Source: Crocosphaera chwakensis CCY0110
GTDB taxonomy: Bacteria; Cyanobacteriota; Cyanobacteriia; Cyanobacteriales; Microcystaceae
Direction of reading: 5' to 3'
Assembly (NCBI RefSeq): GCF_000169335.1
Contig: NZ_AAXW01000037.1
Location: 1-49,966, forward strand
DNA length: 49,966 bases
Position numbers and translations under genes: made by a program. The notes under the pieces were generated by a model. The model was not told the DNA's origin. It made no database searches and saw only the letters and a program-made list of their open reading frames with translations. Shown in pieces: positions 17,266 through 25,333 of this stretch; position 1 is the first letter of the stretch; each line of letters starts with the position of its first letter.

Positions 17266-19803
17266 ATGGTGACAACGAAACTTAAAATACAACTGCTAGA
17301 AGAGGAAACCCATAAATTAATTGAATGGGTGGAACAGATAGAACACTCTGATCACACTGTTTTTGAGAAAGCTCAAAAGGTAGCCACTCGTTTAGGAGCC
17401 CATTATCGTCCTGAAGATGGGTTAACAGAAATTGGTTTTTGGACACCAGAATTAGAATCAGATATCATACAACCTAAAAATATTTACTTAGAAGTTTTTA
17501 CCCCTAAAAAAGATATTGATCCTACCTTGCCAACTCAAAGAGTGGTTTTTCGTAGAGATTATGTACAATTGGAGAAAAGAGGAGAATATTTTTGGGGTGT
17601 TATTGCTGGTTTAAAAGCAGGAACAAAGGAAAGTTTCGGTTCATTTTATTGGTTACGATACCTGGATTGGGAAACCAATGAAGTTAAAGCCATTGGTGAT
17701 TGTTTAGCTTATTCTCTTCCTTACGGAGTTTATGCTCCTGCTGAAGTGTATAATCTTCATTCTTTACAAGCAAATCGTCAAGATATGGCTTATTTTTTAA
17801 GAGATAAATCAGAAGAAAACTCCGATGAAATTGTCTATGTTCATCCTCCCCATAATATCTTACAACTTCATGTTAATACCGCTTCCCCGGATGGAAGCTT
17901 AGCCGGACTAACAGAACTGTATCAGCGTATCGGTAAAAAACTGGTTCAAAAAGAAAAATTGACTCCTGCAGAACAAAATTATATTGGTTATGATGCCGTA
18001 CAATTATTACCTGTTGAACCGACAGTAGAATATAGAGGAAAACACGAATTAGGTCATGGATTTTTTATGATCGATGATAAAGATTTAGATGAAATGGATG
18101 CTGAATCTGAAGGAATTGAACACGAACCTGGTAATATTAAAATTACCCTCAAAAAACCTGATACCCAAAATTGGGGTTATGATATCGTCATTTTTGGCAG
18201 TTCAGCTACCAATCCGTCGGTATTAAGAACCCTCCGACCAGACGAGGTTATAGAATTTATCGAAACCCTTCATAATTTTCCCACAGGACCGATTAAAGTT
18301 ATTTATGATCTGGTCTATGGTCATGCTGATAACCAAGGGTTAGACCTACTCAATGGTCGGTTTATGAAAGGGCCAAATATGTATGGTCAAGATGTTAACC
18401 ATCAAAACCCTGTAGTTCGAGCTATATTATTAGAAATGCAGCGACGAAAAAATAACACCGGGGTCGATGGAATCCGAGTTGATGGAGCCCAAGATTTTAA
18501 ATTTTTTAACCCTATTTCTGGAGAGGTGGAATATGATGATCAATACCTACAAGAAATGGGCAATATCATTCAAGAAATTGGCCTAAGTAAACGTCATCTT
18601 TTTGCTATTTTTGAAGATGGCCGTCCCTGGCCGACAGAAGGATGGGAAGAGATGTCAACCTATCGCAATATTATTGATTTTAATCCCAGAGCCTTTCAGT
18701 GGGGTCCTTTGATTTTTGCTCACAATACTCCCTGTCTCAAAAGCTTTTGGGAAAGAAAATGGCGACGGGTTTGCGAAGTGATGCAGTTAGGAGAAAATTG
18801 GATTACGGGTTGTGGAAATCATGATACCCTTCGCCGTGGAACCCAAGTTGATCCCAACCTAGATATTAACTGGAACTTAGGAAAAACCTTACCAGAAGTC
18901 TTAAATAACGCCTACGATAACCCCTCTATCGGTTTATTAACCTACGGATTTAGCCCTGGCCTTCCGATGGACTTTATTAACTGTACCATGCGGGCCCCTT
19001 GGGGATTTTTACGTAATACAGATGATCGTTATGGAGTGAAAGTGGTATCTGAAGAAGCAGGAGGATTTCTCGATTGGCAAATCATCCCTGAAACTTATAA
19101 CTATCCTGATGTTTTTCCCAGAATCAAGGCCATGGGATTTACTAAACTTGGGGAGTTAAGGCAGTTTGTCACTGCGTTAGTGGATGCGCTGGCTGAAAGT
19201 AACTATGATTTAGATGAAGTTGCTCATATTTGTCAACGTCATTTAGGTCATGATGGGGAGTCAGAAGAGGCAAAAAATGAGGCAAAAGTCCGAAAATCCG
19301 CAGCAGAATTACAAAAGCTCAATGGTCCAGATAAATCTCAAGTCCTCACTGAATTATCTGTCGCTAAATTAAAAGAATTTGCTAAAGCTTTTATGGAAGA
19401 TGCTCACGAACTCAGCAATGTCTGGTTACACCAAGAAACCCTTAACGCTGACCAGGTAGCCTATAATTTAGCATTGAGGCGTTTTCGTCAAGCTAATCCT
19501 TGGTTACAACGTAATTTAAAAGAAAGCGATCGCTTTAACCAAATTCAAGACCCGGAAAAAACCCTATTTTATGGAGTCCGTTATACCACGGTTGAAGAAG
19601 ATAGCGAAACTGAACCCTATGGCGTTGCTATGATCACTCACATGAGAGGGGAACCCATGACCGTTAAAATCGGGGAATGGTTAGACCTTGATCTCGATCA
19701 ATGGCAAATTGCGATCGCTTCTCCAGGTCTCAAAATTGATGATTTAAAGGCGTTTGAATTACACGATAGTCAGGCTGTGTTGTTGGAGAAAAAGATGCTC
19801 TAG
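17266..19803 (+). CDS. gghA: Glucosylglycerol hydrolase (GH13-like, GghA type)
   Basis: 845 residues. GH13 regions are visible: region I VIYDLVYGHAD near 345-354, region II with probable nucleophile D406 (GIRVDGAQDF), region III with acid/base E450 (LFAIFEDG), and region IV with D520 (CGNHDTLRRG). The N-terminal 150 residues form a beta-rich domain. Length and sequence fit the cyanobacterial protein first annotated as alpha-amylase and later shown in Synechocystis (Slr1670) to hydrolyse the osmolyte glucosylglycerol. A different alpha-glucosidic substrate cannot be excluded. No ggpS or ggpP is in the window. A hairpin separates it from convergent mgdA. Confidence 0.72.
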   Translation: MVTTKLKIQLLEEETHKLIEWVEQIEHSDHTVFEKAQKVATRLGAHYRPEDGLTEIGFWTPELESDIIQPKNIYLEVFTPKKDIDPTLPTQRVVFRRDYVQLEKRGEYFWGVIAGLKAGTKESFGSFYWLRYLDWETNEVKAIGDCLAYSLPYGVYAPAEVYNLHSLQANRQDMAYFLRDKSEENSDEIVYVHPPHNILQLHVNTASPDGSLAGLTELYQRIGKKLVQKEKLTPAEQNYIGYDAVQLLPVEPTVEYRGKHELGHGFFMIDDKDLDEMDAESEGIEHEPGNIKITLKKPDTQNWGYDIVIFGSSATNPSVLRTLRPDEVIEFIETLHNFPTGPIKVIYDLVYGHADNQGLDLLNGRFMKGPNMYGQDVNHQNPVVRAILLEMQRRKNNTGVDGIRVDGAQDFKFFNPISGEVEYDDQYLQEMGNIIQEIGLSKRHLFAIFEDGRPWPTEGWEEMSTYRNIIDFNPRAFQWGPLIFAHNTPCLKSFWERKWRRVCEVMQLGENWITGCGNHDTLRRGTQVDPNLDINWNLGKTLPEVLNNAYDNPSIGLLTYGFSPGLPMDFINCTMRAPWGFLRNTDDRYGVKVVSEEAGGFLDWQIIPETYNYPDVFPRIKAMGFTKLGELRQFVTALVDALAESNYDLDEVAHICQRHLGHDGESEEAKNEAKVRKSAAELQKLNGPDKSQVLTELSVAKLKEFAKAFMEDAHELSNVWLHQETLNADQVAYNLALRRFRQANPWLQRNLKESDRFNQIQDPEKTLFYGVRYTTVEEDSETEPYGVAMITHMRGEPMTVKIGEWLDLDLDQWQIAIASPGLKIDDLKAFELHDSQAVLLEKKML

Positions 19804-19818
19804 TTGAAAGCAGTTATT

Positions 19819-19846
19819 AGTGACCGATAACTGATAATCGGTCACT
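19819..19846. terminator. Bidirectional terminator between gghA and mgdA
   Basis: AGTGACCGAT (19819-19828) and ATCGGTCACT (19837-19846) are perfect 10-base arms around an 8-base loop. It lies midway in the 67-base gap between two convergent genes. Confidence 0.7.
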
Positions 19847-19870
19847 GTGTTTATAACTGAACTTAGGTAA

Positions 19871-21301
19871 CTACGCCTGAAAACTCTCTTCGGGAGTTCC
19901 TTGATGGACAGTTTTAACCCATTTTAAGCGTTTAGGACGAACGGACATCCGCGCAGTAACACAGGGCATAATGATTAACCAGTGCATCATATACACTGTT
20001 CCCCGTAGAGTTTGCCATGCTAAACGAAAGATATCCAAAAACCCTAACTTGTCTTCATTGTGGATACGACGTAAACCAGTAAACATTCCCCAAAACGATA
20101 GAGATAACATTAACCCAGTCAATGGGCCTAACAAAGGTAAACGATGGCGAGTTACAGTGATCATCAGATCAGGAATGGCCGCCGTTGGGAGAAGATACTG
20201 CATCAAAATAAAGGAGATGAGATCAAATTTTTTCCCTAACCCCATTGGCTGATTGACAATAAACCGCCAATAATCTAAATAGCGTTGATAACCTCCTTCG
20301 GCCCAACGGTTACGTTGATGCCATAAGGATTTAGCGGAGGTAACCCCTTCTTCTTCAACCGCCGGATGATTTAAAAAGCCAATTTTCCAATTAGCTAAAT
20401 GTAACCGCATGGTTAAATCTAAATCATCGGTAATGGTTTGTTCATTCCATCCTCCACAATTAATTAAGGCAGTACGGCGCACAAATTGCCCGTTACCCCG
20501 TAATTCTCCAATGCCACCTATAGCAATACGTTTTTGCTGAAAAAAGCTGTCTAAAGCCATTTCTGCTGCCTGTCCTTTGGTCCAGAAGTTTAAGGATTCG
20601 TTGGCAATCTGTTTTCTGACTTGGACGGCCCCGATATCTTTTTGATCAAATAATGGGACAACTCGCTTTAATAGGTCTGGCGTTACTTTCGCATCCGCAT
20701 CAAACACGGCAATAATGTCTCCTTGGGTTTTGGGAAACACACCATTTAAAGCCCCGGACTTACCTCCTTGGGCTCCTGCTGGACGACGAATAACGTTGAG
20801 TTGGGGATATTCTTTGCTTAAGCGATCAAGAATTTCAGGGGTTTTATCTGTACTATGATCATCTACAATCCAAAGATCATATTTTTCAGTGGGATAGTCT
20901 AAACTGCATAATTGCTGTACTAATTTACCAATAACCGCCTCTTCGTTTTTCGCTGCCACTAATAAGGACACAGAAGGAGCTTGTTTTAGATCTTCTTCTG
21001 ATAAGGGTTCGGGAATAGGGTTAGGTTGGGCAAAAATGAGACGAAACGCTTGTAAAGTAAAAACAGTGGTTAAGGCAACAATCACCCATGTTCCCCAGGC
21101 CACTAAATGAAGCATGATCACAATACCCCAAATAGCCATCAAAAGAAAGGCCGCTTTTTTGCGTCGTCCTGATAATCCTTGGAAAAAGTCGCTTCTAAAC
21201 TCTTCTTCTTCGTCTTCGGGGTCAGACCATTCAGATAATAAAGAACTGATGGGGTCTAAGTTGTCTGGGTCGTCGTTGTCTATCCAATAATTTTTTGCCA
21301 T
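19871..21301 (-). CDS. mgdA: Beta-monoglucosyldiacylglycerol synthase (GT2)
   Basis: 476 residues. The N-terminus is acidic, followed by two membrane segments (about 50-90). A GT2 catalytic domain follows, with VAAKNEE near 116, FDADAKV with the D201-D203 pair, TDDLDLT with the acceptor-side acidic residues near 292, and QRNRW at 329-333. Two to three more helices lie toward the C-terminus. Length, layout and sequence match cyanobacterial MgdA (Synechocystis Sll1377), which transfers glucose from UDP-glucose to diacylglycerol in the first step of thylakoid galactolipid synthesis. The acidic leader and the QxxRW motif support processive-type GT2 membership. Confidence 0.82.
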   Translation of the reverse strand: MAKNYWIDNDDPDNLDPISSLLSEWSDPEDEEEEFRSDFFQGLSGRRKKAAFLLMAIWGIVIMLHLVAWGTWVIVALTTVFTLQAFRLIFAQPNPIPEPLSEEDLKQAPSVSLLVAAKNEEAVIGKLVQQLCSLDYPTEKYDLWIVDDHSTDKTPEILDRLSKEYPQLNVIRRPAGAQGGKSGALNGVFPKTQGDIIAVFDADAKVTPDLLKRVVPLFDQKDIGAVQVRKQIANESLNFWTKGQAAEMALDSFFQQKRIAIGGIGELRGNGQFVRRTALINCGGWNEQTITDDLDLTMRLHLANWKIGFLNHPAVEEEGVTSAKSLWHQRNRWAEGGYQRYLDYWRFIVNQPMGLGKKFDLISFILMQYLLPTAAIPDLMITVTRHRLPLLGPLTGLMLSLSFWGMFTGLRRIHNEDKLGFLDIFRLAWQTLRGTVYMMHWLIIMPCVTARMSVRPKRLKWVKTVHQGTPEESFQA

Positions 21302-21341
21302 AATTCAAGGGTTAATTTAATGTTGTTTTTTACTACTAAGA

Positions 21342-21370
21342 ACAGGGGACGATAGTTTTTAATCCCCTGT
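21342..21370. terminator. Stem-loop between the DraG-like gene and mgdA
   Basis: ACAGGGGA (21342-21349) and TCCCCTGT (21363-21370) pair perfectly around a 13-base loop. Both flanking genes are on the minus strand, so it may end the upstream gene (125 bases past its stop) or lie in the mgdA 5' leader, 41 bases before its start. No strong T-run is adjacent. Confidence 0.45.
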
Positions 21371-21494
21371 CTTTGTTAATCTTGTTTAGTCCATATTCTA
21401 ACGAAAAATGTTCATTGTTTTCGTAAACTGTGACGGTTATTGACCTTGAAGGACTTAAATCCCAGAAAATTAAGGGTTTTAACTCTTACACCTT

Positions 21495-22310
21495 TTAGGG
21501 TTTATTAACACCGAACTTCGGACTCGTGATGACTTGGGTTTCTATTGATCCAATGATCTTTAAAGGTTCATCAACACCAGCCCATTTTGCCCATAATTGA
21601 CTAATTTGTTGATAGAGTGAGTTTTCTTGATCTTTTAAACTGATATTTAAACGCCAAGATACAGGAATGCCAGAATACCCATTATAAGCGCCGGATAGGA
21701 CTGCTGTAATCCCAAGAATAACGGGATAGTTGAATTGAGATGCTTGTAAAATACTTAATTTAAAGTTGTCTGTAGTTCGACAAAAACAATATAACGATAA
21801 CAATAGATAGTTACTATCTAAGGCTGTTTGTGGTCGAAACTGTTTCTTTAGTTCAGTTAAGGTCGTTTGATTATCTAGAAATGTCTCTACTTTTTTTAGT
21901 AAGGGAGAGACAGTTAAAAGATGATTTAAGGGTGGTTTTTCTTGGTTTAAAATTAAGTTTGTAATTTTTCTAAAAATCATAATATCTTCTATGGTTTCTT
22001 GAGTTATATTATTATATTTTTTGATTTTTTCTAGTTGTTCGTGCAATAAAGCTTCTGTTTCGTGGAAAAAGAGAATAAGGGGTAAAATAACTAAGATAAA
22101 TTCCCCTGAACTAATGGATGATTTTTTGCAAATAAAAGTGATTTTCTCACAAGTTTCTCTTGATATTGTTTCACTTTTAATTAAATCTATGATGACTTTT
22201 TGATTGATTATTTCCCAATTCAATAATGTTTGTTTTTCAGAGTTAATAAGATTAGCTACTTTTAACCCTAATAGGGAACCTCGAAAACTATTTGATAGAG
22301 ATTGGTTCAT
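21495..22310 (-). CDS. Degenerate ADP-ribosylglycohydrolase-like protein
   Basis: 271 residues. The N-terminus FRGSLLGLKVANLI and the C-terminal ITAVLSGAYNGYSGIPVSWR match the first helix and the late GALLGAYYG-x-IPxxW region of DraG-type ADP-ribosylglycohydrolases. Between them the protein is helical. The metal-binding TDDT of the first half and the late DxDT motif are not found, so catalysis is doubtful. A structural or regulatory role, or decay of the family, is equally possible. It is a single gene on the minus strand between mgdA and the DUF1517 gene. Confidence 0.55.
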   Translation of the reverse strand: MNQSLSNSFRGSLLGLKVANLINSEKQTLLNWEIINQKVIIDLIKSETISRETCEKITFICKKSSISSGEFILVILPLILFFHETEALLHEQLEKIKKYNNITQETIEDIMIFRKITNLILNQEKPPLNHLLTVSPLLKKVETFLDNQTTLTELKKQFRPQTALDSNYLLLSLYCFCRTTDNFKLSILQASQFNYPVILGITAVLSGAYNGYSGIPVSWRLNISLKDQENSLYQQISQLWAKWAGVDEPLKIIGSIETQVITSPKFGVNKP

Positions 22311-22398
22311 GAATTTTTTTTAGCAAAAAAATAAGAAAGTTTGTAGTAAAAACTTGACTACAAACTCATTAATAGAGATTTTATAGGATAATTTTTAC

Positions 22399-23466
22399 CT
22401 AAACTAATTCTACCATATTTGTATATTCTGTTATGAATTCATCGTAAGTTAAACTATCATTTTCTGTTTGTGGACTCCAAATTAGTTCAAATTTGAATAA
22501 ATAATCGGAAGGCATTGATCCTAAATTATTTAAGGCTTCTTTTAAGTCATCTGGGGTTCTAATATCGTCAAATAATGGCTTATCATGTGCCGTTCCTAAT
22601 AATAAACTGACCACAATGTATGTCGCTGGTTCATCGTCAGAATAAACAACAGATTTTTGTCTAATATTTCCTTCTATATTCGATAACGTTTCTGAACTTA
22701 ACTTACTTCTTTCTTCTAAAGATAAACTATCAAATTTAGATTCCGCTTGATCAATATGAATTTTTTGAGAACTATGAATATGATGAGTCCAATACTCAGA
22801 ATTTCTCAGTAAAATCAAAATAGATTCCTGTAGTAATTCTCTTAATCCCTCTTCTGTACTGGTATCCACTTTTAAACTTAGTTCTGTTAACCCTGATTGT
22901 ACATCGGTTGCTGATGCTAATAAAGCAATTTGTAGCTGAGAAATGGTAACAATATCATTATCTCTTTCTCGATGATAAGCACGAGAATTACTACTTTGAC
23001 TATGACCACCTAATGCAGATTTTAAACCATAAGAAACGACTGTATAAATAATAATCCCTCCAATTCCGAAAAAGATTAATAAGATTAGAAGATTAGCCCA
23101 TTGTCCACCATGATTATAACTGCTTCTACTGCTGTGATAAGGTCTAGAATCAGAATAATCACGGGAATTATTATTATTATAACTAGGAGAATTATTATAG
23201 GAACGACTCCGATTTGAAGAACTTCCTCTTGATGGTGATCCCGATGAACTACGAGAACTTCCAGAGGAAGAACGTCCACTAGAACGAGAGGAACCACGAC
23301 TAAAAGATCCTCCTCCACTGCGTCCCCCACTGCTTCTTGCTTGTACTTCTGTTTGTACCGTTAACCAACTATTAGTAGTATTGGGTATTTGTGGGGTTTC
23401 GATGGTGTTTATAGTAGCGATCGCTGCAACCGTTGTCAAGAATAATTTTGTTGTTTTTTGTAACAT
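22399..23466 (-). CDS. DUF1517 membrane protein with Ser/Gly/Arg-rich linker
   Basis: 355 residues. A hydrophobic N-terminal segment (about 7-22) acts as signal or anchor. It is followed by a low-complexity Ser/Gly/Arg/Tyr-rich stretch at 43-118, one membrane helix at 123-146, and a soluble alpha/beta domain (about 170-355) typical of DUF1517. The domain is shared by cyanobacteria and chloroplasts and its function is unknown. The low-complexity part resembles a flexible linker between two membrane anchors. Only the C-terminal domain should be used for homology. Confidence 0.82.
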   Translation of the reverse strand: MLQKTTKLFLTTVAAIATINTIETPQIPNTTNSWLTVQTEVQARSSGGRSGGGSFSRGSSRSSGRSSSGSSRSSSGSPSRGSSSNRSRSYNNSPSYNNNNSRDYSDSRPYHSSRSSYNHGGQWANLLILLIFFGIGGIIIYTVVSYGLKSALGGHSQSSNSRAYHRERDNDIVTISQLQIALLASATDVQSGLTELSLKVDTSTEEGLRELLQESILILLRNSEYWTHHIHSSQKIHIDQAESKFDSLSLEERSKLSSETLSNIEGNIRQKSVVYSDDEPATYIVVSLLLGTAHDKPLFDDIRTPDDLKEALNNLGSMPSDYLFKFELIWSPQTENDSLTYDEFITEYTNMVELV

Positions 23467-23699
23467 GATTAATCATTATTTGCTCCTACTATTTTAAGGG
23501 TTCCCAAAAATTGCTTGTAAGTTCAACAAAACTGTATAAAGTTATGGTAATTGTTACAAATTATCATATTTTCTTAATTTCAAATCAATTATCTTATTGT
23601 AGTCTTTATTTAAGATCAAAATAACTAATTACCTGATGTCTATTTTTATTTTTAAATAAAGATGTCAAGTATATTAAGTACACAGGGAGAAAAAATAAT

Positions 23700-23921
23700 A
23701 TGAAATTCAGTCCTTTAGATTTTTCTCAGATAGGTGAAGAGTTTAAAAAACTAATATCCAATATCTTTTTTGAAGGGCAAGAACCAACATGGTTATCTCC
23801 ACTTATTAACTCTATTTTACTAGCTGTCCTAGTTTTATTAGGTCTTTGGGGACTGTTATTTGTAATTAGTAAAATAAGAAAAATATGGATAGAAGAATTT
23901 TGGCCATTATTTTATAAATAA
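23700..23921 (+). CDS. Small single-helix membrane protein, unknown
   Basis: 73 residues, not recognised. An amphipathic N-terminus (SQIGEEFKKLISNIFFEG) is followed by one hydrophobic helix at about 33-57 (SPLINSILLAVLVLLGLWGLL) and a basic, aromatic tail. A good ribosome-binding site (GGGAG) precedes the ATG by nine bases, supporting the start. An IS1-type element begins 12 bases after its stop and may have separated it from the small gene at 24518. Confidence 0.62.
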   Translation: MKFSPLDFSQIGEEFKKLISNIFFEGQEPTWLSPLINSILLAVLVLLGLWGLLFVISKIRKIWIEEFWPLFYK

Positions 23922-23962
23922 GAACAAAAAAGGGTAGTGTAATTTAAGTAGTGAAAATCAAT

Positions 23963-24367
23963 CTAAGTTGATAGTATTTCCTCATTATAATGGTGAATGA
24001 AATATAAAATTGCTCCTTCATGATTGAAAAAGTTTTTAGAAAACGCTAGGTTTTTTCTAACTAGACGAGAACAACGATGCCTTAAGGTGTTATTTAACCT
24101 TTCAAACAAGACTTGCGCTTGTCGAGGGAACCTCGACGCGTTTCCTTGTTCAATCCTAGTTGTCTCACCACTTTTCTTTGTACTAGGATAATGACGCTCT
24201 TGAGGAATTACACCACAATATGATTCCCATAAGTCTGTATAAAATTTTCCATACTCTTTACATAAAAACTTTGGTTTTTTATGATGTGTGCTTCCATTTT
24301 TCAAAATTTGATGGGAACCGCAATAAGGACAGGGGGGACGAGAAGAGAAGAAAGACTCTTTATCCAT
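23963..24367 (-). pseudogene. IS1-family transposase remnant
   Basis: 134 residues joining an N-terminal zinc-ribbon (CPYCGSHQILKNGS) directly to the C-terminal catalytic end (FYTDLWESYCGVIPQ, LNNTLRHRCSRLVRK, FIHHYNEE). Full IS1-type transposases have about 230 residues, so roughly half, including most of the DDE core, is gone. The fourth ribbon Cys is Tyr (CKEYGK). After RIE a 16-residue in-frame insertion, encoded by a palindromic mini-element (24104-24148), splits the conserved HIERFNNTLR motif. The frame is open but the protein should be inactive. Confidence 0.8.
24104..24148. repeat. 45-bp palindromic mini-insertion inside the transposase frame
   Basis: A 7-bp stem GTCGAGG (24121-24127) and CCTCGAC (24131-24137) closes a GAA loop. 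Outer arms CAAG (24107-24110) and CTTG (24145-24148) also pair. TTC stands on both sides (24101-24103 and 24149-24151) like a 3-bp target duplication. It is much richer in G and C than its surroundings. Removing 48 bp restores the usual IS1 motif without changing frame. Size and behaviour recall the small dispersed repeats described in Nostoc. Confidence 0.6.
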
Positions 24368-24517
24368 CGCTAATTTTTGAGCGTCACTGACTAAAAATAC
24401 TGCCTTAACTATAGAAAATGATGTCAGATTTGAAAACCTCTTGTGCTTTGTTTTCTTATTCTAATAGAAACTTAGGAAAAAATTTGACTTTCACTACTTA
24501 TGATACACTACCAAAGA

Positions 24518-24688
24518 ATGATAGAAACTTATTCAGGATCAGAATTTTTTACTACTTGGTTAAAAGAATATACTCGTCAAGATAAACAAAGATTAGTTAA
24601 TTTAGGAAATGAATTTTTAGATGAACTTTATATCTTAATTGAACAAATACAAGCGAGACAGAAAACTTCTGAAAATAAAAATAATTAG
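24518..24688 (+). CDS. Small hypothetical protein next to the IS end
   Basis: 56 residues from the ATG at 24518, six bases outside the IS boundary. A start at 24500 would lie inside the inverted repeat and add only element-encoded residues. The helical sequence (SEFFTTWLKEYTRQDKQRLVNLGNEFLDELYILIEQIQ) is not recognised. The natural promoter and perhaps the true N-terminus were probably displaced by the IS, so the gene may be silent or truncated. Confidence 0.45.
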   Translation: MIETYSGSEFFTTWLKEYTRQDKQRLVNLGNEFLDELYILIEQIQARQKTSENKNN

Positions 24689-24735
24689 AAAGAGTTTATT
24701 TTTTAATTGAAATAATGTGCTAAAATAGTTTTCGA

Positions 24736-24857
24736 GTAGGTTGGTTTGAGGAATGAAACCAAACAATAACATTAATAATAATAGTTTAGTGTTGGGTTTC
24801 GCCGTTTAAAAAGGTTAATATATAGATTATCAATCAATAGGGCTTAACCCAACCTAC
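24736..24857. repeat. MITE-like inverted-repeat element
   Basis: The ends GTAGGTTGGTTTGAG (24736-24750) and CTTAACCCAACCTAC (24843-24857) are inverted repeats with two mismatches. Internal GAAACCAAACA and TGTTGGGTTTC extend the symmetry. It has no coding frame. A further CTCAACCCAACTT fragment at 24910-24922 and a HIP1-centred palindrome (AAGGCG/CGCCTT, 24925-24938) follow. Elements with this GTAGGTTGGGTT core are common between cyanobacterial genes, from general knowledge. Confidence 0.6.
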
Positions 24858-24982
24858 GACGATCTTTACTGTTTAAAAAGACTAATTGTAAATTAAAAAT
24901 AAGTATAGCTCAACCCAACTTATAAAGGCGATCGCCTTATTTTATTATAAAATAATAGTAATTAGTTGATGGGAATACGTTA

Positions 24983-25216
24983 ATGACAGTACAACGTTGG
25001 ACTGATGAAATGCTTGATGAGTTGGCTTCTAGTGTCAGTGAGATAAAAGACAGTGTTGATGGTTTAAGGGTGACGACTCAAGCATTATTACAGTTGGCTG
25101 CTCAAAGTCAGCGAGATATGGAATTGATTAAGCAACGTCAAGAAGAAAATGATCAGAGGTTTAATGTTTTATTAGAGGAGGTTCGCTATTTAATTCGAGG
25201 TAGTGAAGATAATTAA
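24983..25216 (+). CDS. Short coiled-coil protein of a cyanobacterial family
   Basis: 77 residues, starting MTVQRWTDEMLDELA. It continues with heptad-like Leu/Val spacing (VSEIKDSVDGLRVTTQALLQLA) and a charged RQEENDQRF stretch, ending in a conserved-looking LLEEVRYLIRG. It is probably an oligomeric coiled coil. The family is often annotated as hypothetical near DUF820 or other short genes; no function is known. The MITE-like repeat lies just upstream. Confidence 0.68.
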   Translation: MTVQRWTDEMLDELASSVSEIKDSVDGLRVTTQALLQLAAQSQRDMELIKQRQEENDQRFNVLLEEVRYLIRGSEDN

Positions 25217-25333
25217 AAAACTTGAGATCGGAGTTAGGAAACATTGAAAGAAATAATTTCCTCAGAATAATACAAAGAGGTGGACTAACTGATCTTCAGT
25301 CTAACAAAAAAATTACAACAATTATTATTATTA

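Larger units (their letters stand above)
23933..24512 (-). mobile_element. IS1-type element, internally deleted (580 bp)
   Basis: The terminal inverted repeats begin GGTAGTGTA on both strands. The left end (23933 onward) and the reverse complement of the right end (24512 backward) agree over about 29 bases with a few mismatches; the segment TAAGTAGTGAAA is identical. The flanks share AAAG (23929-23932 and 24513-24516), a possible short target duplication. It encloses a shortened transposase frame. Being smaller than a full IS1-type unit (about 700-800 bp), it probably cannot move by itself. Confidence 0.8.

Noticed and set aside
23085..23330. 81-codon frame opposite in phase to the DUF1517 linker
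   Set aside because: It arises from the repetitive Ser/Gly codons of the real gene in another frame.
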